Position numbers and translations under genes: made by a program
Source: a virus
IMG/VR virus record: IMGVR_UViG_3300005580_000024
Coordinates: 1 to 23,722 of that record
Strand: one strand, 5' to 3'
Length of the DNA: 23,722 bases
In this document: piece by piece, positions 7,433 to 14,361 of the stretch
Layout: each line of letters starts with the position of its first letter
How positions within the stretch are numbered: position 1 is the first letter of the stretch
The notes under the pieces: generated by a model
The model's input: the letters and a program-made list of their open reading frames with translations, nothing else
Databases searched by the model: none
What the model was told of the DNA's origin: nothing

Positions 7433-10225
7433 ATGGCAACTTATGATGAAGTAATTCAGGCATTGCGTAATGCAGATGCGGCTGGAAATGTAGAAGATGC
7501 TCGTAAATTAGCAGAGATTGCTAACTCCATGAAAGCCACCCCTGATGAAGTTCCTCCTCAATTAACAATGGTTGGAGATGAACCCCCGCAACAAACAATG
7601 TTGGATTATGTTCTTAATCGTGCTCAAGTTGGAGCAACAGGAATTCCTGCCGCTTTAAATGCCGCAAGTGCTATTTATGGTTCTACCTTTGACCCTTCAG
7701 GCAGTGAATTTGCAGTTCGACTTCCTCCAGAAGGAACAGGACAACAAGCAATGGATCAGGTTCGTATGGGATTGGGGATTAATCCAAATATGCGCCCTAC
7801 ATCTGGATTGCAAAAATATGCTGGTGCTTTTACTGAAGGCGTAGTTGACCCATTAAATTTAATTGGATTGGGTGGTGTAAAAACAGGACTTGGATTATTG
7901 CAAAAAGGTATATTTTCTCGTGAAGGAATAAGAACGGGATTGCAATTAGGTTCGGCTGGTACTGCTGGTGTTGGCGGTGAATTTGGTGCTGAAGTTGGCG
8001 GTCAAATAGGAGGAGATACGGGTCAAATAATAGGTGGAATAGGAACGGCTATTCTTTTGGGTGGAGGAACATTAACTGCTGGTCAAAAATTATTTGACAA
8101 GGCACAATTTGATCCAAAAGACTTTGATATTGCAGACATGGCTAATGCAGAAGGCATATCAAAAGCCCAAGATTTAGTTAAACAAGCTATTGATGCCGAT
8201 CCTAACTTACAAGCCAAACTTAAAACTGTGCAAGATAGGGTACTTTTTGTTACTGGTAAACAAGGCACTGCGGCTGTAACAGGTATAGACAACATCACCT
8301 TAAAAGGAAAACTAGAACAACTTGCAAGAGATGATTTAGCTTTTGCCACTGAAGTTAAACAACTGTATGCAGATTTAAAAGTGGCAGTTAACAAAAAAGC
8401 TAATGAACTTTTTCCTGCTCCAAGTGCAGAAATACCATCAGCTAAAACAAAAATTGCAGAACAAGACATTGATTACGACAAACGCATAGGTTTTATTGAC
8501 AATCAATTAGACAAAATCACGGCTAATTTAGATATTACTGGCGGTACAAAGCCAGCAGAAATTGGCACATCTATTCAAAATCTTGTTTTGTCTAAAGAAA
8601 AAGCGGCTAGAAATGCTTTGCGACCTGAATATGATTCGGTGTTGACGCAAGCATCCAATCAAGGCGCATTGTTGCCAGCACAAGATACTCAATCGTTGCT
8701 CAATACTGCTTTTGATTTGTTTAACAAAGACCCTTGGGGTCGAAATTCTGATTTGCTAAAACTTGTTAATCAACAATCAAATAAGTTTAAAGCCTTGCGT
8801 AGAATGACATTGCCTGAAGGCGGTCAAGGATTGCTACCTACAACTACAGCGCCTGATTTATCTATGGGAATGGACATTACGAGTCTTGATTCATTGAAAA
8901 GGCGTGTTGCTCAAGACATAAGGACAATGCAAGACACAAGCATAAAGGCAAAATTAATTGTCTTACAGCAAAGAGTTGATGAAGCATTAGACAAAGTACA
9001 AAACGCTAGTGGAGATATTCAGGTTGATCTCAGAGGAGAAAAAATACCTTTTGGTCAAGCAATGACTAATTTGGATACTGACTATTTTAATAAAGTTGGT
9101 GTTCCATTTAAAGATGCGGCGGCAATCCAAAAGATTGGTTCTCTTGAATACTCAGAAAAAATTGCTCCGTTGATTGCATCAAGCCCAACAGCTATGACTC
9201 AATTCTTGCGTGTTGCTGGAGATGAAGGCATTGGTTTGGCAGAAAAAGCTGTTATGTCAAAGATGTATAACCAAGCATTAAACAAGAATGGCTACGTTGA
9301 TCCTGCAAAACTCCAATCATTGTTAAGCAAGACAAGCAACAATGGTGGATATAGTGACGTTATAGATCAACTCCCTGCACTCAAGCAAAGATTAGACAGC
9401 GCCACAATTAAAAGTCAATATTTAGCGTCTGAAAAGGTTGCTATAGATGATGCGGCTAAAGAAACAAGAAAAAATTTAGGCGAGAGTTTCTTGTCTAATT
9501 ATGATAAAGGCGGTGTTGAATCAATTGTTTCAAGGATGACAGATTCAACTGGCATAGGATACAGAAGGAAATTTTTTGTTGATCTAAAAAAACTATCCTC
9601 TGATGAGCAAACAAACGTGAAACTTGCCGTTAAAAATGGCTTAGTTAACAGGATGCTCTCTACCAATGATCCATTTGACTATTTAGAAAAAAATCAAGAG
9701 GCATTTACTCAAGTGTTTGGTAAAGAACATTTTGGTAATTTAGTTGCATTGTCTGATGTTGCTCGTTTATCCAACAAAATTGACATTGATCAAGTTGTAA
9801 AAGGTGTTGCCGCTAAAGAAACATCTGAATTAGAGAAACAAGTTCTTGGAGGAGTTTCTTTACAACGCATCAGTGGTATTGTAGTCAATCAAATTGCAAG
9901 TACATTTAACAAGGCTTTTAGAATTACATCTCTGATTGGTCAAGCAAACATTGATCAAGCAACGAAAGATGCTCATAGAACATTGTTTCTTGATGAAAAT
10001 GGCGTAAAGAAAATTATTGAAGCATCATCAAAAATCATAAGCAAAAAGGGCAAAGAAATAAATCTTAAAGATGCCATCAAATCATTAGAGTTTTCTGATG
10101 TTGGTGAAGCAATTGGGTTGGCTACATTGAGATCGGGTTATCTTGGTGCGGCTTCAACACTCAGCAAATCTGAGGTAGTAGAACCACAAACAAAGCCTTT
10201 TTACCAATATACGCCCACTGAATAA
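7433..10225 (+). CDS. large internal virion / DNA-ejection protein (930 aa)
   Basis: With 930 residues this is the longest protein in the window, starting at ATG 7433 after TGAGGTAATT. The N-terminus is acidic and Pro-rich. Residues about 160-220 are a Gly-rich hydrophobic region (GEFGAEVGGQIGGDTGQIIGG followed by a run of hydrophobics) that could cross a membrane. The remainder is long helical sequence (VKQAIDADPNLQAKLKTVQDR; LDSLKRRVAQDIRTMQDTS). Size, membrane-active Gly region and position as the last and largest structural gene resemble P22 gp16 or T7 gp16, which enter the cell envelope with the genome. No lytic transglycosylase or peptidase motif is evident. It ends 9 nt before the next gene's probable ATT start. 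Confidence 0.65.
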   Translation: MATYDEVIQALRNADAAGNVEDARKLAEIANSMKATPDEVPPQLTMVGDEPPQQTMLDYVLNRAQVGATGIPAALNAASAIYGSTFDPSGSEFAVRLPPEGTGQQAMDQVRMGLGINPNMRPTSGLQKYAGAFTEGVVDPLNLIGLGGVKTGLGLLQKGIFSREGIRTGLQLGSAGTAGVGGEFGAEVGGQIGGDTGQIIGGIGTAILLGGGTLTAGQKLFDKAQFDPKDFDIADMANAEGISKAQDLVKQAIDADPNLQAKLKTVQDRVLFVTGKQGTAAVTGIDNITLKGKLEQLARDDLAFATEVKQLYADLKVAVNKKANELFPAPSAEIPSAKTKIAEQDIDYDKRIGFIDNQLDKITANLDITGGTKPAEIGTSIQNLVLSKEKAARNALRPEYDSVLTQASNQGALLPAQDTQSLLNTAFDLFNKDPWGRNSDLLKLVNQQSNKFKALRRMTLPEGGQGLLPTTTAPDLSMGMDITSLDSLKRRVAQDIRTMQDTSIKAKLIVLQQRVDEALDKVQNASGDIQVDLRGEKIPFGQAMTNLDTDYFNKVGVPFKDAAAIQKIGSLEYSEKIAPLIASSPTAMTQFLRVAGDEGIGLAEKAVMSKMYNQALNKNGYVDPAKLQSLLSKTSNNGGYSDVIDQLPALKQRLDSATIKSQYLASEKVAIDDAAKETRKNLGESFLSNYDKGGVESIVSRMTDSTGIGYRRKFFVDLKKLSSDEQTNVKLAVKNGLVNRMLSTNDPFDYLEKNQEAFTQVFGKEHFGNLVALSDVARLSNKIDIDQVVKGVAAKETSELEKQVLGGVSLQRISGIVVNQIASTFNKAFRITSLIGQANIDQATKDAHRTLFLDENGVKKIIEASSKIISKKGKEINLKDAIKSLEFSDVGEAIGLATLRSGYLGAASTLSKSEVVEPQTKPFYQYTPTE

Positions 10226-10234
10226 GGACACAAA

Positions 10235-10924
10235 ATTGACCCAATCTCTATTTGTCTTCTTGCGGCTGGCTTGGTCAAAAACATCCAAGCTGGCTGTGAC
10301 CTCTATAAGCAAGCTAAAGAGCAGTTTGTCTCTATTAAGCGTACTGCTGATGAAGTTATTGCCATTGGCAAAGAAGTCAAAGGATTTTGGGGTTCATTGC
10401 GTAAACTATTTGGCGGTAGTCCCAAGCCTCAAGCTACAAAGTCTGTGGCAAAGGCTAAAAAGTCTGAGTACGTTGCTGTTGACGAAACTCAAGTCAAAGC
10501 TGACATCGTTAAGAACCTAACCGAGTTTTTCAAGTTACAGGAACAGTTAGAAGCGCATATCAGGGATTCAGAGGAAAAGGCAAGGACTGTAGTTTTTGCT
10601 GATGATGTGAACTTGATGGAAGAAGCCCTAAACAGGGTTTTGGCACAGCAGGAAATGGAGAGGTTGGTAGTTCAGATACGAGAGTGCATGGTTTACCAAT
10701 CCCCCCCTGAGATGGGCGCTTTGTATTCAGAAGTGTTTAGCATGAGAGACATCATTGCGGCAGAGCAGGAAAAAGCAAGGAAAAAGCGGGATGCAGAATC
10801 ATGGCTACGAAAGGAAAGGGAGCGACTTCTAGCAGAAAAACAAGCGTACCTGTTGGTAACTTTCCTGTTCCTCCTATACCTATGGATGCTGATAGGTCTG
10901 GTAAGCAAGATTGGGAGAACGTAG
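10235..10924 (+). CDS. coiled-coil membrane protein, probable ATT start (229 aa)
   Basis: The frame is open upstream of the first conventional start (TTG 10271), and a well-placed AAGGA (10224-10228) lies 6 nt before an ATT at 10235. From there the protein begins (M)DPISICLLAAGLVKNIQAGC, a natural phage-like N-terminus, whereas TTG 10271 has no ribosome-binding site. The protein has an amphipathic N-terminal segment, a Lys/Glu-rich coiled coil (about 80-195, including REKERLLAEKQ-like heptads) and a C-terminal membrane helix (LLVTFLFLLYLWMLIGLV). It opens the lysis region. The last 124 nt overlap the next gene in another frame. The function is unknown: a membrane-anchored lysis regulator or a late virion protein are both possible. 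Confidence 0.7.
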   Translation: MDPISICLLAAGLVKNIQAGCDLYKQAKEQFVSIKRTADEVIAIGKEVKGFWGSLRKLFGGSPKPQATKSVAKAKKSEYVAVDETQVKADIVKNLTEFFKLQEQLEAHIRDSEEKARTVVFADDVNLMEEALNRVLAQQEMERLVVQIRECMVYQSPPEMGALYSEVFSMRDIIAAEQEKARKKRDAESWLRKERERLLAEKQAYLLVTFLFLLYLWMLIGLVSKIGRT

Positions 10925-11088
10925 TGGGATGGATTGCCGCTTGTGTACTTGTCATATTGCTGTTGCCTATTTTGGGTATGTTATACATGGATGTACTGCA
11001 AACTAGAAATGAAGCACAAGAGCAGGTTCAGAAGGTTGAGAAACTCAGAAGACAGATTGAGCAGAAAGAAAGGGAGAAAGAGAAATGA
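10801..11088 (+). CDS. small single-pass membrane protein with C-terminal coiled coil (95 aa)
   Basis: It encodes a Pro/Ser-rich N-terminus (VPVGNFPVPPIPMDADRSG), one strong membrane helix (VVGWIAACVLVILLLPILGML, about residues 41-61) and a charged C-terminal coiled coil (EAQEQVQKVEKLRRQIEQKE). The first 124 nt overlap the 3' end of the upstream gene in a different frame. An alternative ATG at 10882 would reduce the overlap but also lacks a clear ribosome-binding site. The stop overlaps the next ATG (11085). Topology and place next to holin and spanin genes suggest a lysis-associated membrane protein (antiholin or second holin), but no family was recognised. Confidence 0.65.
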   Translation: MATKGKGATSSRKTSVPVGNFPVPPIPMDADRSGKQDWENVVGWIAACVLVILLLPILGMLYMDVLQTRNEAQEQVQKVEKLRRQIEQKEREKEK

Positions 11089-11270
11089 ACATTTACTGTA
11101 TTTGGGGCTTATCTATTCTGTTGGTACTGTTGATGGGTTGTGATGACCGCTACCGCTATCCCTGCCAAGACCCATTGAATTGGTCTAATGCTGAATGCAA
11201 GCCCCCGATCTGTACCGCTTCTGGTACTTGCCCCGAAATGTTAGTTAAAACCGAACAGGAGAAGAAATGA
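11085..11270 (+). CDS. small predicted lipoprotein (61 aa)
   Basis: The protein starts MNIYCIWGLSILLVLLMGCDD: a short charged-poor start, a hydrophobic core and a lipobox-like LLMGC with Cys19 as the likely lipidation site. Asp follows the Cys, which in enterobacteria would favour inner-membrane retention. The mature part has four further Cys (CQDPLNWSNAECKPPICTASGTC), possibly two disulfides in the periplasm. It overlaps both neighbours by 4 nt (ATGA). It is not the o-spanin, because a much better Rz1 is nested in Rz downstream. Its role in the lysis region is unknown; periplasmic modulation of the holin or superinfection exclusion are guesses. Confidence 0.7.
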   Translation: MNIYCIWGLSILLVLLMGCDDRYRYPCQDPLNWSNAECKPPICTASGTCPEMLVKTEQEKK

Positions 11271-11593
11271 TGGCAACCATTGGATATAAACCTAGTAACC
11301 GCCTAAGTGCTGATGAGATTGAAGTCAGAGTATGGGCATTTGTCATTGTGGTCTTGGTGAGCATTCTGTTGGCTTCTATGGGTATGTTTCTGTACTCTGT
11401 TTCGTTTGTGCAACAGCCAATGAACGGCAGTATGGCGGCGATTGACAAGGTGTATACACAGCAGATTAGCACCATCATGGTGTTTATTACTGGTGTTTTG
11501 GGTGGTGTAGCTGGTAGGTCTGGGGTTAAGGCAATAGCTAATGCGAGTGCCAAGGCTGAAGCCATTGACAACGATGAACCCCCAAAGCCATGA
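11267..11593 (+). CDS. holin candidate, two membrane segments (108 aa)
   Basis: This 108-residue protein has two hydrophobic segments: residues about 23-48 (VWAFVIVVLVSILLASMGMFLYSVSF, cited as a span) and about 69-86 (ISTIMVFITGVLGGVAGRSG). It ends in a charged tail (EAIDNDEPPKP). Two-helix topology, size and position immediately before Rz/Rz1 and the endolysin fit a class II-like holin that would permeabilise the inner membrane for lysis. A second ATG three bases in (11270) offers a dual-start possibility, as in lambda S, but only a one-residue difference. A good GGAG lies 6-7 nt upstream. The neighbouring 95-aa protein is the main rival for the holin role. Confidence 0.65.
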   Translation: MMATIGYKPSNRLSADEIEVRVWAFVIVVLVSILLASMGMFLYSVSFVQQPMNGSMAAIDKVYTQQISTIMVFITGVLGGVAGRSGVKAIANASAKAEAIDNDEPPKP

Positions 11594-12072
11594 GTTTGTT
11601 TAATCCTTGGGTGCTTTTGGGCATCCTTTTGGCGATAGGTAGTTCATTTGGTACTGGTTATCTCAAGGGGTCAAATGATGAGATTGCTCGTCAACAACTT
11701 GAGATTGCCTCACTTAATGCTCAAGCAAGGGAAAAGGAGCAAATCCTTGTAACTGCTATTCAGAACCAATCTTTAAAACTTCAAAAGGCAAATCAAGATG
11801 CAAAACTTGTTCAACAAAAGCGCAATTCTGATATTGCCGCTGGTACTCTCAAGTTGCGGATTCCTGTCCAAGCCCCCGTCTGCCCCGTACACACCGCCTC
11901 AGATGCCCCCGTTGCCAGCGGAGATAGCGTTCAAGCAACAGCCGAACTTGACCGAGAGGTTGCTAAATCTCTTGTCGCTATCACAGACCAAGGAGATGCC
12001 AACACAAGACAACTCAACGCCTGTATCGATGCCTATAACGCCGCCTACCAAACCCTGAAAGGAACAAAATGA
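11590..12072 (+). CDS. Rz: Rz-like i-spanin
   Basis: The protein has 160 residues, with an uncleaved N-terminal membrane anchor (WVLLGILLAIGSSFGTGYL, about residues 7-25). A long periplasmic coiled coil follows (IARQQLEIASLNAQAREKEQ, about 32-80), then a Pro/Cys-containing C-terminal part. This is the layout of inner-membrane spanins, which with Rz1 join inner to outer membrane in the last step of lysis of Gram-negative hosts. A complete Rz1-type lipoprotein gene lies inside this gene in another frame, which is the strongest support. Four-base overlaps link it to the holin candidate upstream and the endolysin downstream. The order spanin-then-endolysin differs from lambda. Confidence 0.85.
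   Translation: MSLFNPWVLLGILLAIGSSFGTGYLKGSNDEIARQQLEIASLNAQAREKEQILVTAIQNQSLKLQKANQDAKLVQQKRNSDIAAGTLKLRIPVQAPVCPVHTASDAPVASGDSVQATAELDREVAKSLVAITDQGDANTRQLNACIDAYNAAYQTLKGTK
11798..12058 (+). CDS. Rz1: Rz1-like o-spanin lipoprotein, nested in Rz
   Basis: These 86 residues are encoded entirely inside the Rz gene in a different frame. The N-terminus KSAILILPLVLSSCGF is a lipoprotein signal with lipobox LSSC (Cys at about residue 20). The mature protein is Pro-rich (PPSAPYTPPQMPPLPAE), the hallmark of Rz1 proteins. It would be lipidated, moved to the outer membrane and bind the C-terminus of Rz across the periplasm to fuse the membranes. The fully embedded arrangement is the same as lambda Rz/Rz1. 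At 86 residues it is longer than lambda Rz1 (60), with an added polar tail. The start is ATG 11798 with no strong ribosome-binding site. Confidence 0.85.
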   Translation: MQNLFNKSAILILPLVLSSCGFLSKPPSAPYTPPQMPPLPAEIAFKQQPNLTERLLNLLSLSQTKEMPTQDNSTPVSMPITPPTKP

Positions 12073-12536
12073 CTCAATTAAGTGCCAATTTTTCACTACA
12101 TGAAATGTGTAAGTCGGAAACTGCTTTGCGTATGGGGTTTGACAATACCCCTGATGATGAGGCAACAGAGAATCTGAGACTGCTTTGCGAGAATGTTTTA
12201 CAGCCTGTTCGTGACCACTACGGCAAAGGTGTAAAGGTCAACTCTGCCTATCGTAGTCCTGAGTCCAATGCGGCTGTTGGTGGGTCTAAGACCAGCGATC
12301 ACTGTAAAGGTATGGCGGCAGACATTGAGATTCCTAGTGTCGCCAATGCTGATTTAGCCCAATGGATTATGGATAATTTGGACTATACACAACTAATCTT
12401 AGAGTTCTACACACAGGGTATCCCTGATTCGGGTTGGGTTCATGTGTCGTATGACCCTAATAACCTCAAGAAGCAGGAATTGACTGCTGTTAAGGTGGCA
12501 GGGAAGACTCAGTATCTGAATGGACTACAGGCTTGA
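12069..12536 (+). CDS. endolysin, M15-family peptidoglycan peptidase
   Basis: The 155 residues carry the M15 zinc peptidase pattern (DD-/LD-carboxypeptidase or L-alanoyl-D-glutamate endopeptidase). SAYRSPESNAAVGG (59-72) is followed by SDHCKGMAADI with ligands His78 and Asp85, then GWVHVSY with His125 as the third ligand; Glu112 is a plausible catalytic base. The N-terminal part (FSLHEMCKSETALRMG) is the usual helical lead-in, and there is no signal peptide, so export needs a holin. Stop-start overlap with Rz (ATGA 12069) and the upstream lysis genes support an endolysin role. The 3' end overlaps the opposing gene by 47 nt (12490-12536). Confidence 0.9.
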   Translation: MTQLSANFSLHEMCKSETALRMGFDNTPDDEATENLRLLCENVLQPVRDHYGKGVKVNSAYRSPESNAAVGGSKTSDHCKGMAADIEIPSVANADLAQWIMDNLDYTQLILEFYTQGIPDSGWVHVSYDPNNLKKQELTAVKVAGKTQYLNGLQA

Positions 12537-12693
12537 TCTGACTCTTACAGAAGTGTTTGGGGACAAGGTGTTCAAAGAAGATCACCTCCCCGCACTTCTC
12601 ACATAGCCATGCTTCACCTCGGTCTATGGTGGTTACTTTGTTCCCACGTTGACCATGCCTTTTGCCGTAGAAGGTTCTGATCTTACGAATCAT
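12490..12693 (-). CDS. small zinc-ribbon-like protein (67 aa)
   Basis: A basic N-terminus (MIRKIRTFYGKRHGQRG) precedes AWLCEKCGEVIFFEHLVPKHFC, where CxxC at residues about 31-34 with a later His/Cys suggests a single zinc-binding site. It is the last gene of a leftward chain and its start overlaps the preceding stop (12690-12693, ATGA). Its 3' end runs 47 nt into the oppositely oriented endolysin gene, so the late and early transcripts converge here with no visible terminator. The function is unknown; small nucleic-acid-binding roles are usual for such proteins. Confidence 0.65.
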   Translation of the reverse strand: MIRKIRTFYGKRHGQRGNKVTTIDRGEAWLCEKCGEVIFFEHLVPKHFCKSQIKPVVHSDTESSLPP

Positions 12694-12872
12694 GTAGATG
12701 ATTTTGCTTTTGAATAGACATTAACCTGTTCTTTAGCCTCAAGATCTATTTTGGCTGGAGTTTGCCTACCATAATTCTGTCCTGTTAACAGTGCGTAACT
12801 CTTGAGTTTCTTATCTGTTGTCCAAACACTAGGTTGTCCTCGCCAATCAAAGTCATTCTTTGTTTTGTTCAT
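12690..12872 (-). CDS. hypothetical protein (60 aa)
   Basis: The 60 residues begin MNKTKNDFDWRGQPSVWTTD. It is polar, with no Cys, membrane segment or recognised motif. It is kept as real because its start overlaps the upstream stop and its stop overlaps the next start by exactly the ATGA pattern seen along this chain, and nothing longer exists in the other frames. The function cannot be inferred. Confidence 0.6.
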   Translation of the reverse strand: MNKTKNDFDWRGQPSVWTTDKKLKSYALLTGQNYGRQTPAKIDLEAKEQVNVYSKAKSST

Positions 12873-13102
12873 GTGTTTTCCTTATGTTCTAACAGTCTCT
12901 TTTTTAGTCTAGCAATCCTATCCTCGTTGTATTGCATGGCGGCATGAGCATACTCGGCGGCAGTCTCAGCTTCTAATTTGCGTAAGTGTGCGTCTTGTAG
13001 TTCTACTTGAATTACCTCTGCGATTGTCTTGGCTCTGAGAATGTCTTTGACGTATTTGATTGTTGTCTCTCTAAAGTTCAAAGTGTTCCCCTTAGTTGCC
13101 AT
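12869..13102 (-). CDS. small coiled-coil protein (77 aa)
   Basis: The 77 residues are helical throughout: IAEVIQVELQDAHLRKLEAE (about 30-50) and YNEDRIARLKKRLLEHKENT at the C-terminus form heptad-like coiled coil, with an Ala-rich hinge between them. It is cytoplasmic, with no membrane segment. Its first 25 nt lie inside the end of the preceding gene (13078-13102), and its stop overlaps the next start (12869-12872). The family was not recognised; it would be expected to act as an oligomer or as a partner of a small regulator. Confidence 0.6.
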   Translation of the reverse strand: MATKGNTLNFRETTIKYVKDILRAKTIAEVIQVELQDAHLRKLEAETAAEYAHAAMQYNEDRIARLKKRLLEHKENT

Positions 13103-13227
13103 CCAAGTACAAAGTAGTTCCAGCGGGTTTGTACGCTTGGGTTGATGTATCTACCTTTGGTTTGCTCTAGTTCTGTATAACCTTTGGCAACCATCATTGC
13201 CTCAAATACTTCTTGTGCTTTTTTCAT
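13078..13227 (-). CDS. small conserved-looking protein (49 aa)
   Basis: The reverse strand from ATG 13227 reads MKKAQEVFEAMMVAKGYTEL and ends RWNYFVLGWQLRGTL. The aromatic C-terminal NYFxLGWQLRG looks like a real folded microprotein rather than random sequence. The ATG overlaps the stop of the 74-aa gene upstream (ATGA) and the gene ends 25 nt inside the next one, so it fills what would otherwise be a 120-nt gap in a gap-free chain. No function is known to me. Confidence 0.65.
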   Translation of the reverse strand: MKKAQEVFEAMMVAKGYTELEQTKGRYINPSVQTRWNYFVLGWQLRGTL

Positions 13228-13448
13228 TTCTTCATCCCTTCAATGTAGATTGCCAAGCCATCAATCGTGTCTTTGCCAAAGCCAGTTAGCTTTCTAATCT
13301 CTCTAGTAACTTCATCAATTACGTTATTGCGTAGTTCGTCATAGAACTCTTGCGCTGATTTAGGCTTTAGAAAGTTTGCCTTGACAGACTCTTGTCTTTG
13401 CTTGGCTTGTCGTTCAATGTCGTTGAATGCTTCATCTTCTTCAGTCAT
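13224..13448 (-). CDS. hypothetical acidic/basic helical protein (74 aa)
   Basis: A start at ATG 13448 (MTEEDEAFNDIERQ) is preferred over the upstream in-frame start because another small gene ends exactly there (TGA 13441-13443) and the 8-nt overlap would couple them. The 74 residues are charged and helical (SAQEFYDELRNNVIDEVTRE), with a C-terminus KDTIDGLAIYIEGMKK. No membrane segment or metal site was seen. The stop overlaps the next start (ATGA at 13224-13227). The function is unknown. Confidence 0.65.
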   Translation of the reverse strand: MTEEDEAFNDIERQAKQRQESVKANFLKPKSAQEFYDELRNNVIDEVTREIRKLTGFGKDTIDGLAIYIEGMKK

Positions 13449-13560
13449 TGTCAGCCTCGTTTTGTAGGAAATAAAGCGCACCAATGAGAATTACCCCAAA
13501 TGCAATCACTGCAAATGCACCAAACAGCATCAGCATAAAAGTTACGAGTACATCCCACAT
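13441..13560 (-). CDS. membrane microprotein (39 aa)
   Basis: ATG 13560 has an excellent ribosome-binding site (AAAGGAGACTTTA) and opens a 39-codon frame: MWDVLVTFMLMLFGAF, then further hydrophobics to LIGALYFLQ, then a short polar tail NEADND. Nearly the whole protein is one long membrane helix. It overlaps the next gene by 8 nt. Small single-pass proteins of this type are frequent in phage early regions and may modulate host membrane proteins or exclusion, but the specific role is unknown. Confidence 0.7.
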   Translation of the reverse strand: MWDVLVTFMLMLFGAFAVIAFGVILIGALYFLQNEADND

Positions 13561-13571
13561 TAAAGTCTCCT

Positions 13572-14054
13572 TTATTTGTCCAAAAATTTAGAGTTCATAA
13601 CTTCGGTGTAGCTGAAGTATTCCTTAAAACATTGGGGCAAAGATACAGTCTCAGTGCTGTAACCTTCCACCACGTTGTTGTAAGTAAATACTTTCTTAGG
13701 TATCCGTACACCACTGTGAACAAAGTCCCTACCTAAATCTGTTGGTCGCCACGTTCCTGAATATTTAGAATCCGAATCTTCTGATCTAGGCTCACGCTCC
13801 ACCAATCCCCACCACTTCAACGTAGCCAATTGGTTTGAACGCACCAACCATCGGGGTGCGGTATTTGGTACATCAACCCATCCCAAATTATCAGCCTGTG
13901 CTTGACACAACCACATTAAAGACTTTGCCATTGTCTCGTTGATTGATCTGCCATAAATTCTTCCCCATCTATCACACACAGGGCAATGAGTGCCATCATG
14001 CTCAATAGCCATGCGCCAGCTATCTCTTAGACTGTTTAAACAACTATCTTCCAT
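13572..14054 (-). CDS. hypothetical protein with CxxC zinc site, possible winged-helix region (160 aa)
   Basis: The start at ATG 14054 (MEDSCLNSLRDSW) is chosen over a TTG 15 nt upstream because AGGAG lies 5 nt before it. Residues 20-27 contain HCPVC, and further Cys are spread along the chain. The middle (SNQLATLKWWGLVERE, then SGTWRPTDLGRDFV) reads like a winged-helix beta-wing followed by an extended C-terminal domain (VPKKVFTYNNVVEGYSTETV, split). I have the impression of a widespread phage protein of unknown function with this YNN-V-G-S pattern. It is the first gene after an intergenic operator-like site (14077-14094), so it probably heads the leftward group 12490-14054. Confidence 0.65.
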   Translation of the reverse strand: MEDSCLNSLRDSWRMAIEHDGTHCPVCDRWGRIYGRSINETMAKSLMWLCQAQADNLGWVDVPNTAPRWLVRSNQLATLKWWGLVEREPRSEDSDSKYSGTWRPTDLGRDFVHSGVRIPKKVFTYNNVVEGYSTETVSLPQCFKEYFSYTEVMNSKFLDK

Positions 14055-14076
14055 ATCAACTCCTATCAATTAAAAA

Positions 14077-14094
14077 GTTAGTGGGTACTCACTT
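14077..14094. promoter_or_regulatory. operator-like site, GTTAGTNNRYRCT family
   Basis: The sequence GTTAGTGGGTACTCACTT lies in the 62-nt gap upstream of the gene starting at 14054. It shares the GTTAGTNNRYRCT core with five other intergenic sites in the window, and its ACTT end and the AAAAA before it match the copy at 17000-17017. It is partly palindromic (AGT..G.AC...ACT). It probably marks a promoter region for the genes at 14054 and below. The binding protein is unknown. Confidence 0.55.
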
Positions 14095-14116
14095 ACGTTT
14101 TCCCCGTTGGTTTACA

Positions 14117-14359
14117 TCAGAAAGGCAGGTCTTCATCCATGTCTTCAATGGAAGACTTCTTCTTTGGTGAGGAAGTATTGGCTTCTTCTTTAGGACTTAC
14201 TGCAAGACCCATGAATTTGCCTGATTTACCCTCTTTAATCCAAGCTGAGAGCCAGTAAGACTGACCATCAACTGTGATGTTTCCCTTGTAATCGGGCTGG
14301 TTGCCTGTCTCTTTTTTGTCGTTCTTAAAGAGGACACCTGAATTGTCACGCTGTTCCAT
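14117..14359 (-). CDS. small ssDNA-binding-associated protein with SSB-like acidic tip (80 aa)
   Basis: The 80 residues have an OB-like small beta core ([32 protein letters not shown]), then a Ser/Lys linker and the C-terminus DMDEDLPF. The acidic-DLPF tip closely matches the C-terminal tip of bacterial SSB (DDDIPF), which recruits repair and replication proteins. It sits directly after an exonuclease and downstream of an ERF-type annealing protein, so a role in handling single-stranded DNA during phage recombination is likely. The ribosome-binding site is AAGGTGTAAAT. At 80 residues it is too short for a full SSB, so it may be a mini-SSB or a decoy of the SSB tip. Confidence 0.7.
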   Translation of the reverse strand: MEQRDNSGVLFKNDKKETGNQPDYKGNITVDGQSYWLSAWIKEGKSGKFMGLAVSPKEEANTSSPKKKSSIEDMDEDLPF

Positions 14360-14361
14360 AT

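Noticed and set aside
10236-10520. 94-codon frame from TTG 10236
   Set aside because: Leu/Ser-rich shadow of the coiled-coil gene, which uses the frame one base earlier.
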